Below, one piece after another: positions 33,715-40,760 of a stretch of DNA of 64,000 nt. This DNA is from Herpetosiphon sp042688385 (lineage in GTDB: Bacteria > Chloroflexota > Chloroflexia > Chloroflexales > Herpetosiphonaceae). The position numbers and the translations under genes are program-made. The stretch is taken from assembly GCF_042688385.1 (NCBI RefSeq), contig NZ_JBHUPY010000001.1, positions 744,001 through 808,000 on the forward strand. Reading direction: 5' to 3'. The notes under the pieces are model-generated. The model saw only the letters and a list, made by a program, of their open reading frames with translations. It ran no database searches and had not been told where the DNA came from. Within the stretch, counting starts at the first letter, position 1; every line of letters starts with the position of its first letter.

Positions 33715-35133
33715 ATGGACGATTTACTGGTAATTGGTGGCGGCTCGGCGGGCATAACCTTTGCCAAATTTGGCGCTTCGTTGGGCGCAAAAATTACCAT
33801 CGTCGAAGCCAATAAACTCGGTGGCGATTGTACTTGGACTGGCTGCGTGCCCAGTAAAAGCCTCATCCACGCTGCCAAAATTGCCCATACAGCGGCGAAT
33901 GCTGCGCGCTATGGCATTGCTGCCAAACCACAAATCGATTTTGCGGCGGTGATGCAGTATGTGCACTCGGTGCAAGAACAAATTTATCAACACGATGATG
34001 CGCCCGAGGTGTTGCGCAAAGCAGGCGCGCGAGTTATCGAAGGTCGTGCTCGCTTTTATGATGATCAAACTGTGGAAGTTAATGGCGAGTTGCTGCGCGC
34101 CAAACATTTTTGCATTGCCACCGGCTCGCATCCCAAAATTCCAGCAATTGCTGGCTTGGCCGAGGCTGGCTACCTTACCAATGAAGATCTTTTTTTATTA
34201 GATGAATTACCCAAGCGGATTCTTGTGCTTGGTGGTGGGCCGATTGGCTGTGAGCTAGGTCAGGCGCTGTTGCGTTTGGGCGCAGAAGTCAGCCTAATTC
34301 AACAAGGCTCGCGCCTGCTGCCCAAAGATGACCATGCGATGGGCGCAGCCTTGGCTCAAGCGCTCAAAACCGAGGGCATGCAAATTTACCTCAACACCAA
34401 CACCGTCAAGGTTGAAGTTAACGCCGGAGCCAAGCACGTTACGATTGAGACTTCTGGGCAAGCGCCACAAACCTTGGTCGTTGATGCGATTTTGGTGGCC
34501 GCTGGGCGCACGCCGAATGTCCATAACTTAGGCTTAGATGCAGCAGGCATTTTGTACGATCCTGAACGGCGCATTCATGTTGATCAATATTTGCGTACTA
34601 GCAATCCACGGGTCTTTGCCTGCGGCGATGTGATTGGGCGCTATCAATTTACCCATGTTGCGGCCCAAGAAGCTGGCGCTGTGTTGCGTAATGCGCTTTT
34701 TCCTGGCCAAAGCGCCATGAAATACGAGCTAGTGCCGTGGGCAACCTTCACCGATCCCGAAGTTGGCCATGTTGGTTTGAATGAAGACCAAGCACGGGCC
34801 AAATATGGCAACAGCTTGCGCGTCTATGAGTTGCCATGGAGCGCCAACGATCGGGCGCGTACCGAGGATGCAACCCAAGGTTTTACCAAAATTCTGGCGA
34901 TTGGCCGCAAAGAGCAAATTGTCGGCGTGCATATCATCGGCCAAGGTGCAGGCGATATGATCAACGCAGCGGTTTTGACGATGGGCACGGGCGTTAGCGC
35001 CTCGAAGCTTGGCGGCTTGATCAACGTCTATCCTACTCGCTCGCAAGGCCTCAAAATGACTGCCCAACGCTCGTTTACGCGCTGGCTCGAAAAACCATGG
35101 CTGCAACGAGCCTTGCGCTGGTATTTTCGCTAG
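33715..35133 (+). CDS. FAD-dependent disulfide-reductase family protein (mercuric reductase-like, no metal-binding head)
   Basis: The 472-residue flavoprotein has the FAD Rossmann motif GGGSAGITFA at residues 7-16, the redox-active pair CTWTGC followed by VPSKSL (about residues 40-51), the NAD(P)-binding ILVLGGGPIGCELGQ, and RVFACGDV binding the FAD tail. The C-terminal dimer-interface motif of glutathione or lipoamide reductases (HPT with Glu) is NVYPTRSQGLK here, so the catalytic His is Tyr. YPT-type ends are known among mercuric-reductase relatives of unknown substrate. There is no lipoyl or heavy-metal domain. AAGGAG stands five bases before the ATG. A REPIN-like element begins at its stop codon. 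Confidence 0.85.
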   Translation: MDDLLVIGGGSAGITFAKFGASLGAKITIVEANKLGGDCTWTGCVPSKSLIHAAKIAHTAANAARYGIAAKPQIDFAAVMQYVHSVQEQIYQHDDAPEVLRKAGARVIEGRARFYDDQTVEVNGELLRAKHFCIATGSHPKIPAIAGLAEAGYLTNEDLFLLDELPKRILVLGGGPIGCELGQALLRLGAEVSLIQQGSRLLPKDDHAMGAALAQALKTEGMQIYLNTNTVKVEVNAGAKHVTIETSGQAPQTLVVDAILVAAGRTPNVHNLGLDAAGILYDPERRIHVDQYLRTSNPRVFACGDVIGRYQFTHVAAQEAGAVLRNALFPGQSAMKYELVPWATFTDPEVGHVGLNEDQARAKYGNSLRVYELPWSANDRARTEDATQGFTKILAIGRKEQIVGVHIIGQGAGDMINAAVLTMGTGVSASKLGGLINVYPTRSQGLKMTAQRSFTRWLEKPWLQRALRWYFR

Positions 35134-35260
35134 ATCCCCTCACTCCAACCCCTCTCCCATTCTATGGGAGAGGGGCTTTTCTATGGTGGTTCTTGCGTAA
35201 TTCAGCGGTAAAAACGTCTACTCCCCCTCGCCCTCCGGGTGGGAGAGGGGGTGAGGGATC
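35133..35260. repeat. REPIN-like double-hairpin element, copy 3
   Basis: The 128-bp element runs from GATCCCCTCAC to GTGAGGGATC, terminal inverted repeats that differ by one inserted base. It contains hairpins CCCCTCTCCC/GGGAGAGGGG and CCCCCTCGCCC/GGGAGAGGGG. Its core GTGGTTCTTGCGTAATTC is the reverse complement of the core of copy 2. It fills the space between two convergent genes and could terminate both. Confidence 0.75.
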
Positions 35261-35270
35261 TTCCCAACTC

Positions 35271-36497
35271 TTATGGCACTGCAACGCCAAATGCACCGTT
35301 CGTCAATTGTTGCTCGGCTCCAGTTTCAACATGAATTTGCCAAACGCCAGTACTACTATTATTCAGCAAATATTGGCTATCGCTCGACCAAAAGGTCAGC
35401 GAGGCCGCATATTGGTCAAAATAGGGTAAGACATTCAAAAATTGGCTACTTGGGGCAAACGATTTGAGCCGCTTCACGCTCCCCGACTTGACATCGAGCA
35501 CTTCCCAATGGACTTGCACGCCAGTTTGGGCTTGGCGGCTAACTTGCACAATCCCTGTATCGCCGCTTGGCCCGCGCGGCTTGGCATCGGCAACCAACAA
35601 GGCGACTGAACGTCCATCAGGCGACCAGAAAAAGGCCAACGGACGCGCGGTTTCGAATGTTTGGCTCTTGCCAGTTGCAATCGTTTGAATCATCAATCCC
35701 GAACGAGTTTGGATGCCAAAAGTTTGGTAGGCCACTTTGGAGCGGTCGGGCGAAAGTACAAACATAAAGCCATCGCTGGTTGGCTCGCTCAACGCCCGTT
35801 GCCCAGCTTGATCGATGTGCATTAGTTGGTTGATATTGCCATCAGCCACCACAACCACGCGGGCAGAGCCATCAGCATTCCACGCGGGCGCTTGAAAATC
35901 GCCAGCAGTTTCAGTAAAAAAGGTCAGATCGTTGGATTGGAGTGAGTGCAGCGCGGTGCTGCCAACCGGAGTGTCGCCGCCGGTGTGCAATAACAAGGCG
36001 CTACTATCGGGCTTCCAAGCAAAATACGATGGCTGACCATCACGCACTTTATGCGCTGTTTGCGAGCCATCAGCGGGCACAACATACAATTCCATGGTTG
36101 TGCCTGCGGCCAGAAAAGCGATGCTTTGGCTATCGGGCGACCAAGCAAGATAAAAAGGCCGCAAATTGAAATCGCTAAAAATGCTGCGCGCTGGGCTGCC
36201 ATCAAAAGCCTGAATTCGAATTTCGCTTTGTTTGGGGCTAAGTTGAATATAGGCGACGTGTTGACCATCGGGCGCAGGCGTAACTTGGGTGTATTGGACG
36301 CTGGCTGAGGCATCATTGGTGAGGGCTACTGCTGGTTTGCTGGCCGTGATCAGCTGCAGATTGCCTGCTTGATCTTGGACTAAGGTTCGATTGGGCTTAA
36401 CCGCTGGCGCTTCCCTTTGCCACCAGCCAATGCCGACCGCCACACTTAGCCCGACAACTCCACCGATTAACAGTAGCCAACGAATGCGTCGTCGCAT
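35271..36497 (-). CDS. membrane-anchored beta-propeller (WD40/TolB-like) protein
   Basis: The 408-residue protein has an N-terminal membrane anchor (RRRIRWLLLIGGVVGLSVAVGIGWW). The rest is a propeller of about six blades, each with a repeat such as VTPAPDGQHVAYIQ, LAWSPDSQSIAFLA, FAWKPDSSALLLH, FVLSPDRSKVAYQ and FFWSPDGRSVALL, the PD-x-x-x-A pattern of TolB-like PD40 repeats. It should sit outside the membrane; no enzyme motif is seen. GGAGG is seven bases before ATG 36497. A promoter at 36519-36546 is close enough to drive it with a very short leader. Confidence 0.78.
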   Translation of the reverse strand: MRRRIRWLLLIGGVVGLSVAVGIGWWQREAPAVKPNRTLVQDQAGNLQLITASKPAVALTNDASASVQYTQVTPAPDGQHVAYIQLSPKQSEIRIQAFDGSPARSIFSDFNLRPFYLAWSPDSQSIAFLAAGTTMELYVVPADGSQTAHKVRDGQPSYFAWKPDSSALLLHTGGDTPVGSTALHSLQSNDLTFFTETAGDFQAPAWNADGSARVVVVADGNINQLMHIDQAGQRALSEPTSDGFMFVLSPDRSKVAYQTFGIQTRSGLMIQTIATGKSQTFETARPLAFFWSPDGRSVALLVADAKPRGPSGDTGIVQVSRQAQTGVQVHWEVLDVKSGSVKRLKSFAPSSQFLNVLPYFDQYAASLTFWSSDSQYLLNNSSTGVWQIHVETGAEQQLTNGAFGVAVP

Positions 36498-36518
36498 GAC
36501 ATCGCCTCCTATTAAGTT

Positions 36519-36546
36519 GTCATAATCGCCGTACCAAATCAATCAA
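36519..36546 (-). promoter_or_regulatory. predicted promoter of the beta-propeller gene
   Basis: On the minus strand TTGATT (36541-36546), a 16-base spacer and TATGAC (36519-36524) lie just before the SD of the gene that starts at 36497. Confidence 0.4.
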
Positions 36547-36604
36547 TCATGAATGCGAATGCTTGAATTGGTATACGATTAAGCCTATCACGAATCTGCT
36601 TACG

Positions 36605-36629
36605 AGCCACTTAACGTGGCTGCTTTTTT
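36605..36629 (+). terminator. orphan terminator upstream of the sigma factor gene
   Basis: AGCCAC pairs with GTGGCT over a 5-base loop, followed by GC and six T (36624-36629). No plus-strand gene ends here. A possible promoter (TTGAAT at 36563, 17-base spacer, TATCAC at 36586) lies only about 20 bases upstream. Confidence 0.6.
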
Positions 36630-36794
36630 GCTAGGACTATTACGCTATTTCGGCTTGTACCTATGTTATTGCTTGGGCTGTCCAAAAGTTGTATTATTTA
36701 GCAGGAAGCTCAGCAGTAGCTTATGCTACAGTAGCAACACCGCTCAATGATGAATGCGTTTGTGGATTGTTATTCCTAGCGAAGGACTGTTGTG

Positions 36795-37361
36795 ATGCTT
36801 ACTTTTCAACCTAGCAGCCAAGAACTGAATGAAGCCAGCCTTGTTGCAGGTTTGCGTCAGCGTGATGACGAGGCCTTTCAATGCTTTTTGCAGACCTTCG
36901 CCCCGCAAATGCAACGACTTGCCCGCCGCTATGTCTACTCCGATGACGAAGCCGATGATATTGTGCAAGAGAGTTTTATCCGCGCTGCCGAGTACATCAA
37001 CCGCTTCGAAGGCCGCAGCAGCCTCAGCACATGGCTCCATCGCATTACCGTTAATGCAGCTCTCGATTATCGCCGCCGCCAACGCCCGCAAACGCCACTC
37101 AACGAAGTAGCCGAACGCCCGATTGCTGGCGATTTGGGCGATGCTGCGCTATCTGCTGAATTAAGCCAATATATCTACGAAGCGCTTGCCACCTTGCCCC
37201 AGCGCCAACGCATGGCAATTAGCCTCTGCTATTTGCAGGGAATGACGGCCCAAGAGGCTTCAGATTCATTGGGCATTAGCCCCGACACAGTTTATGGCTA
37301 TTTGCAACAAGCCTTCCCAAGCCTGCGCCGCGCTTTGGCCTGCTACATCAGCGAAGTGTGA
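36795..37361 (+). CDS. ECF-type RNA polymerase sigma factor
   Basis: The 188-residue protein has the sigma-2 region (AFQCFLQTFAPQMQRLARRYVYSDDEADDIVQESFIRAAEYINRFEGRSSLSTWLHRITVNAALDYRRRQ), with the -10-binding part, and sigma-4 (LATLPQRQRMAISLCYLQGMTAQEASDSLGISPDTVYGYLQQAFPSLRRAL) with a helix-turn-helix for the -35. It should redirect RNA polymerase to a small regulon. GTG 36792 and ATG 36795 are adjacent; AGGA eight bases upstream favours the ATG. No zinc-binding anti-sigma gene is adjacent; only a 58-residue membrane protein follows. Confidence 0.92.
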   Translation: MLTFQPSSQELNEASLVAGLRQRDDEAFQCFLQTFAPQMQRLARRYVYSDDEADDIVQESFIRAAEYINRFEGRSSLSTWLHRITVNAALDYRRRQRPQTPLNEVAERPIAGDLGDAALSAELSQYIYEALATLPQRQRMAISLCYLQGMTAQEASDSLGISPDTVYGYLQQAFPSLRRALACYISEV

Positions 37362-37432
37362 AACACCTTTTTGCTTTGCGCGTATAGCTGCTGCAACATC
37401 CATCGACGGCAGTTCCCGCAAGGAGGTGTCCT

Positions 37433-37609
37433 ATGCAAATCACTCTTATGCTGATGTTGTGTGTCGTTGGAGCACTCGCACTGGTGCTGGGGGAAGCCCA
37501 TATGGTGCGGGTTCCAGGCAGTATCCAGCCGCTTTCCCTCATTGGTTGGCGTTTGGCCGTTTATATGATGTTAATTCTTGGCACGTTAAGCATTATTGCA
37601 GTATTATGA
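37433..37609 (+). CDS. 58-residue membrane protein downstream of the sigma factor
   Basis: An ATG with AGGAGGTG six bases upstream opens a frame of 58 codons ending at a TGA (37607-37609) and followed by a strong terminator. The protein has two hydrophobic stretches (residues 3-20 and 38-58) around a short loop EAHMVRVPGSIQPLS. I recognise no family. The strong SD, the hydrophobic pattern and the terminator support it as real. It lies 71 bases after the sigma factor gene on the same strand, so it may control or be controlled by that factor. Confidence 0.65.
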   Translation: MQITLMLMLCVVGALALVLGEAHMVRVPGSIQPLSLIGWRLAVYMMLILGTLSIIAVL

Positions 37610-37637
37610 TACCGATGTGCTGATCTATATACATCGG

Positions 37638-37669
37638 CTCATTGCCCCCAAGGCAATGGGCTTTTTTTT
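37638..37669 (+). terminator. Rho-independent terminator
   Basis: CATTGCC (37640-37646) pairs with GGCAATG (37652-37658), extended by GC bases, followed by eight T (37662-37669). It closes the sigma factor transcript. Confidence 0.85.
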
Positions 37670-37724
37670 GACAAAAACTACTTTATTGAGATATTATCTC
37701 TTTTGTAAATGAGAATAATATCAA
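37668..37724 (+). promoter_or_regulatory. promoter with overlapping palindromic operator (Zur/Fur-like) of the metal importer
   Basis: TTGACA (37668-37673), an 18-base spacer and TATTAT (37692-37697) form a near-consensus promoter. GAGATATTATCTC (37688-37700), a perfect 6-1-6 palindrome, covers the -10. A related AT-rich site, TGAGAATAATATCA, lies at 37710-37723 where transcription would begin. Such sites before a zinc-type binding-protein gene fit repression by a Fur-family regulator such as Zur; the regulator itself is not in the window. Confidence 0.65.
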
Positions 37725-37745
37725 TTAGCTAAGGATTCAATTTCA

Positions 37746-38768
37746 ATGCGTCGATATAGTTTCGTGCTGTTGCTCGCAATCTTGGTTGGCTGTGGCCAAA
37801 GCAGCGCCACCGTTCAACCAAGCCAAATTAGCCAAAGCCAACAGCAAACCACTACCGCCGATCAAGTAATGCCAACTGCCACGGCAATTGCCACCGAGCC
37901 AGTCAGCCAAATTCGCGTGGTCACAACCATGAGCATTTTGGCCGATGTGATCAAACAAGTTGGCGGCGATCGAGTGATCGTCGATAATATTATTCCCTTG
38001 GGTGCTGGGCCAGAAGATTATCAAGCTACGCCTGGCGATAGCCAAAAAATCGCCGATGCCAACATCGTCTTTTTCAATGGCCATGCGCTCGAAGAATGGC
38101 TCGAACCTTTGTTTGAAAATGCTGGTGGCAGCGAACAAGCACGGGTTGAATTATCGGCTGGCTTTGCGGCGCTTGAAGATGAACACGCCGATGAACATGC
38201 TGGCGAAGAGCATGCTGATGAAGAACACGCCGATGAGCACGCTCACGAAGAGGGCAACCCGCACTTTTGGCTTGACCCAACCTATGTGATGTCGTATACC
38301 GTGACGATTCGCGACCAACTGAGCGCCATCGATCCAAGTGGCAAAGCTGTGTATGCAGCCAATGCAGAGGCCTATCTTGGCCAACTCGAAGCCCTCGATC
38401 AAGAATTGCAAGGCTTGGCAGCCCAAATTCCTGCCGAACGGCGCAAATTGATTACCAACCACGATGCTTTTCCCTATTTTGCCAAGCGTTATGGCTTTGA
38501 AGTAGCTGGCGTATTGTTGGAAAACCCCGAAGCCGAGCTTTCTGCTGGCGATTTAGCCGCCTTAGTCGAGAGCGTCAAGGCTAGCGGCGTGCCCGCAATC
38601 TTCTCCGAATCGCAGTTCAACCAAAAAACTGCCGAGTTGCTTGCTGATGAAGCGGGCATTAAAACGATTGCTGTTTTGTATACCGACACTTTAGGTAGCG
38701 AGACAGCAACTAGCTATATCGACATGATGCGGTACAATATGAATACTATTGTTGCTGCGCTCAAATAA
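37746..38768 (+). CDS. znuA: zinc/manganese ABC importer, substrate-binding lipoprotein (ZnuA-like)
   Basis: The 340-residue lipoprotein starts MRRYSFVLLLAILVGC (Cys at 16). The cluster-9 binding domain follows: VVTTMSILADVIKQVGGDRVIVDNIIPLGAGPEDYQATPGD, NIVFFNGHALEEWL, NPHFWLDPTYV, ITNHDAFPYFAKRYGFEVAG and IFSESQFNQKTAELLADEAG. Between about residues 140 and 165 lies a His/Glu/Asp-rich loop with repeated EEHADEHA units, as in zinc-specific members. Three His (GPEDY region apart, NPHF and NHDAF) and a C-terminal acidic residue should bind the metal. Followed by ATPase and permease genes. Confidence 0.9.
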   Translation: MRRYSFVLLLAILVGCGQSSATVQPSQISQSQQQTTTADQVMPTATAIATEPVSQIRVVTTMSILADVIKQVGGDRVIVDNIIPLGAGPEDYQATPGDSQKIADANIVFFNGHALEEWLEPLFENAGGSEQARVELSAGFAALEDEHADEHAGEEHADEEHADEHAHEEGNPHFWLDPTYVMSYTVTIRDQLSAIDPSGKAVYAANAEAYLGQLEALDQELQGLAAQIPAERRKLITNHDAFPYFAKRYGFEVAGVLLENPEAELSAGDLAALVESVKASGVPAIFSESQFNQKTAELLADEAGIKTIAVLYTDTLGSETATSYIDMMRYNMNTIVAALK

Positions 38769-38849
38769 CGCACACGTGATGTATGGCAGTGGCTATAGGA
38801 ACAGCAGTGGCTGTTGCCTATAGCTTCTTGCGTTAACAAGGATTTTTCT

Positions 38850-39713
38850 ATGGCAGCGGTTGCTTCCCAAGCGCATATTCGGCTTCAAGCGCCTACGACG
38901 ATTGCCCCAGCGCTTGAAGTTCGTCAACTTACCATTCGCTATGATCAACGCCCAGTCTTGAGCGATGTTTCGTTTCAAGCTCAATCCAGCCAATTAATCG
39001 GCATTATCGGCCCCAACGGTGCTGGCAAAACCTCATTAATTAAAGCCATCTTAGGCTTAATTCCTTCAACTGGCCAAATTTTGGTGGCAGGCCAAGCCTT
39101 GGCCAAGCGTTCGCGCAAAGTTGCCTATGTGCCGCAGATTAGCGCGGTCAATTGGCGCTTTCCGGCCAGCGTGCGCGATGTTGTGCTGATGGGGCGTTAT
39201 GGCCAGCTTGGTTGGCTGCGACGGCCCAAAAAAGCCGATTACGAGCTAGCCGACGCGGCACTTGAACAAGTTAATATGCAGGATTTTGCCCAGCGCTCAA
39301 TCGCCGATCTTTCTGGCGGTCAGCAGCAGCGGGTGTTTTTGGCGCGCGCTTTGGCCCAAGAGCCAGATGTATTGCTGCTCGACGAGCCAATTAGCGGCGT
39401 TGATGTGCCAACTCAAGAAGTGGTTTTGCATCTTCTGCGCGATTTGAGCAATGCTGGCCGTACCCTGCTAGTTACAACCCATCATTTGCAGCATCTGGAA
39501 CATCATTTCGATGCTTTGTTGTGCCTCAACCAACGCCTGATTGCCTATGGCCCGCCAACTGCGATTATGACTCGTGACGTGGTTGAGGCAACCTTTGGCC
39601 GTTCGTTAGTGCTGGTGCCAAGCCACGAACGAATTATTCTCGATTGCAACCATGGCAATTGCAGCGAAAAACAAGCCTTAGCTAATGGTGATAGTGCTAA
39701 GAATGTCAATTAG
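38850..39713 (+). CDS. znuC: metal ABC importer, ATP-binding protein (ZnuC-like)
   Basis: The 287-residue ATPase has Walker A GPNGAGKTS, Q-loop YVPQIS, signature LSGGQQQRV, Walker B VLLLDEPISGVD and the switch His in LLVTTHHLQH. The sequence SAVNWRFPASVRDVVLMGRYGQLGWLRRP is typical of the Mn/Zn cluster-9 group. About 30 extra residues precede the domain. The C-terminal ~30 residues contain HERIILDCNHGNCSEKQ. ATG 38850 has AAGGA upstream. It is energised uptake with the genes on either side. Confidence 0.92.
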   Translation: MAAVASQAHIRLQAPTTIAPALEVRQLTIRYDQRPVLSDVSFQAQSSQLIGIIGPNGAGKTSLIKAILGLIPSTGQILVAGQALAKRSRKVAYVPQISAVNWRFPASVRDVVLMGRYGQLGWLRRPKKADYELADAALEQVNMQDFAQRSIADLSGGQQQRVFLARALAQEPDVLLLDEPISGVDVPTQEVVLHLLRDLSNAGRTLLVTTHHLQHLEHHFDALLCLNQRLIAYGPPTAIMTRDVVEATFGRSLVLVPSHERIILDCNHGNCSEKQALANGDSAKNVN

Positions 39714-39718
39714 ATAAA

Positions 39719-39754
39719 ACCTAATCCCTAGCCCCTGACCCCTGGCCCCTGCCA
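39719..39754 (+). repeat. CCCCTGACCCCT-type repeat module
   Basis: The short gap between the ATPase and permease genes holds AATCCCTAGCCCCTGACC followed by CCTGGCCCCTGCC. The reverse complement recurs in the islands at 21.9, 33.5 and 63.9 kb (GGGGTCAGGGG). Confidence 0.6.
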
Positions 39755-39775
39755 GCTATAAAAGGTTCTCGACCG

Positions 39776-40645
39776 ATGAAATGTACTGATTTATGGAACT
39801 GTGTCGTGGTTCCGTTACAATTTGCGCCGACCCAACGCGCCTTGCTGGCCGCGATTCTGATTGGAATTCTCTGCTCGGTGGTGGGTGCGTTTGTGGTGCT
39901 GCAAGATTTATCGTTTATTGGCGATGCATTGGCCCACGCCTCGTTTCCTGGCGTAGTGATTGCCTCGATGCTTGGCTGGAATATTGCGCTTGGCGGGGCG
40001 ATTTTTGGGGTTGCCACAGCTTTGGGCGTTGGCTGGATCACCCGCCGCTCCAAAGTGAGCCTCGATACCGCAATTGGCGTATTATTTGCTGGCATGTTTG
40101 CGCTGGGCATTTTTCTACTTTCGCGCGACCGTGGCTACAACAAAGAGCTGTTTGGATTGTTGCTGGGCGATATTCTGGCGGTACGCCAAAGCGATCTTTG
40201 GACGATTGTTGGGGTTGGTGGCTTGATTTTGGTGGTGATTGCGGCGCTCTACAAAGAATTGGTGCTGATGACCTTTGATCGCACGGCGGCGGCGGCTCAA
40301 GGCTTGCCAGTTGGCTTCTTGCACTATTTGTTGCTCAGCATTATGGCGATCACGGTGGTGGTAGCAATTCAAAGCATCGGGATTGTTTTGGTGGTGGCGA
40401 TGTTGGTTACGCCTGCGGCAACTGCTTCGTTGGTGGTACGCCGTTTTTGGTCGATGATCGTTTGGGGTTCGTTGCAAGGCTTGGTGGCGGCAACAATTGG
40501 GATTTACGTTTCGGCCTATATTGATGGCGTGCCAACTGGCTCGTCGATTGTGTTGGCGCATACGGCGATCTTTCTGATTGTGTTGGTGCTTGCACCGCGC
40601 AAAAATGCCTTAGCTGGGCTGTTTCAGCGCAAGGTTGCCGACTAA
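39776..40645 (+). CDS. znuB: metal ABC importer, permease (ZnuB-like)
   Basis: This 289-residue membrane protein is an ABC-3 family permease with about eight helices. Family blocks are GILCSVVGAFVVLQDLSFIGDALAHASFPGVVIA, SKVSLDTAIGVLFAGMFALGIFLLS, LFGLLLGDILAV, and IQSIGIVLVVAMLVTPAATA. The repeat module lies directly before it, and AAGG is 11 bases from the ATG, so its translation may be weaker than that of the ATPase. Confidence 0.92.
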   Translation: MKCTDLWNCVVVPLQFAPTQRALLAAILIGILCSVVGAFVVLQDLSFIGDALAHASFPGVVIASMLGWNIALGGAIFGVATALGVGWITRRSKVSLDTAIGVLFAGMFALGIFLLSRDRGYNKELFGLLLGDILAVRQSDLWTIVGVGGLILVVIAALYKELVLMTFDRTAAAAQGLPVGFLHYLLLSIMAITVVVAIQSIGIVLVVAMLVTPAATASLVVRRFWSMIVWGSLQGLVAATIGIYVSAYIDGVPTGSSIVLAHTAIFLIVLVLAPRKNALAGLFQRKVAD

Positions 40646-40760
40646 CTAGGCAGTATCGTTGCTGAGAACCAAATTGGCCTGATGCTAACAATATTCCATG
40701 TTCCACATGCACTGATTCTTTGGTAGGATACGATCTTACTATCACGCATGAGGACTGCTT

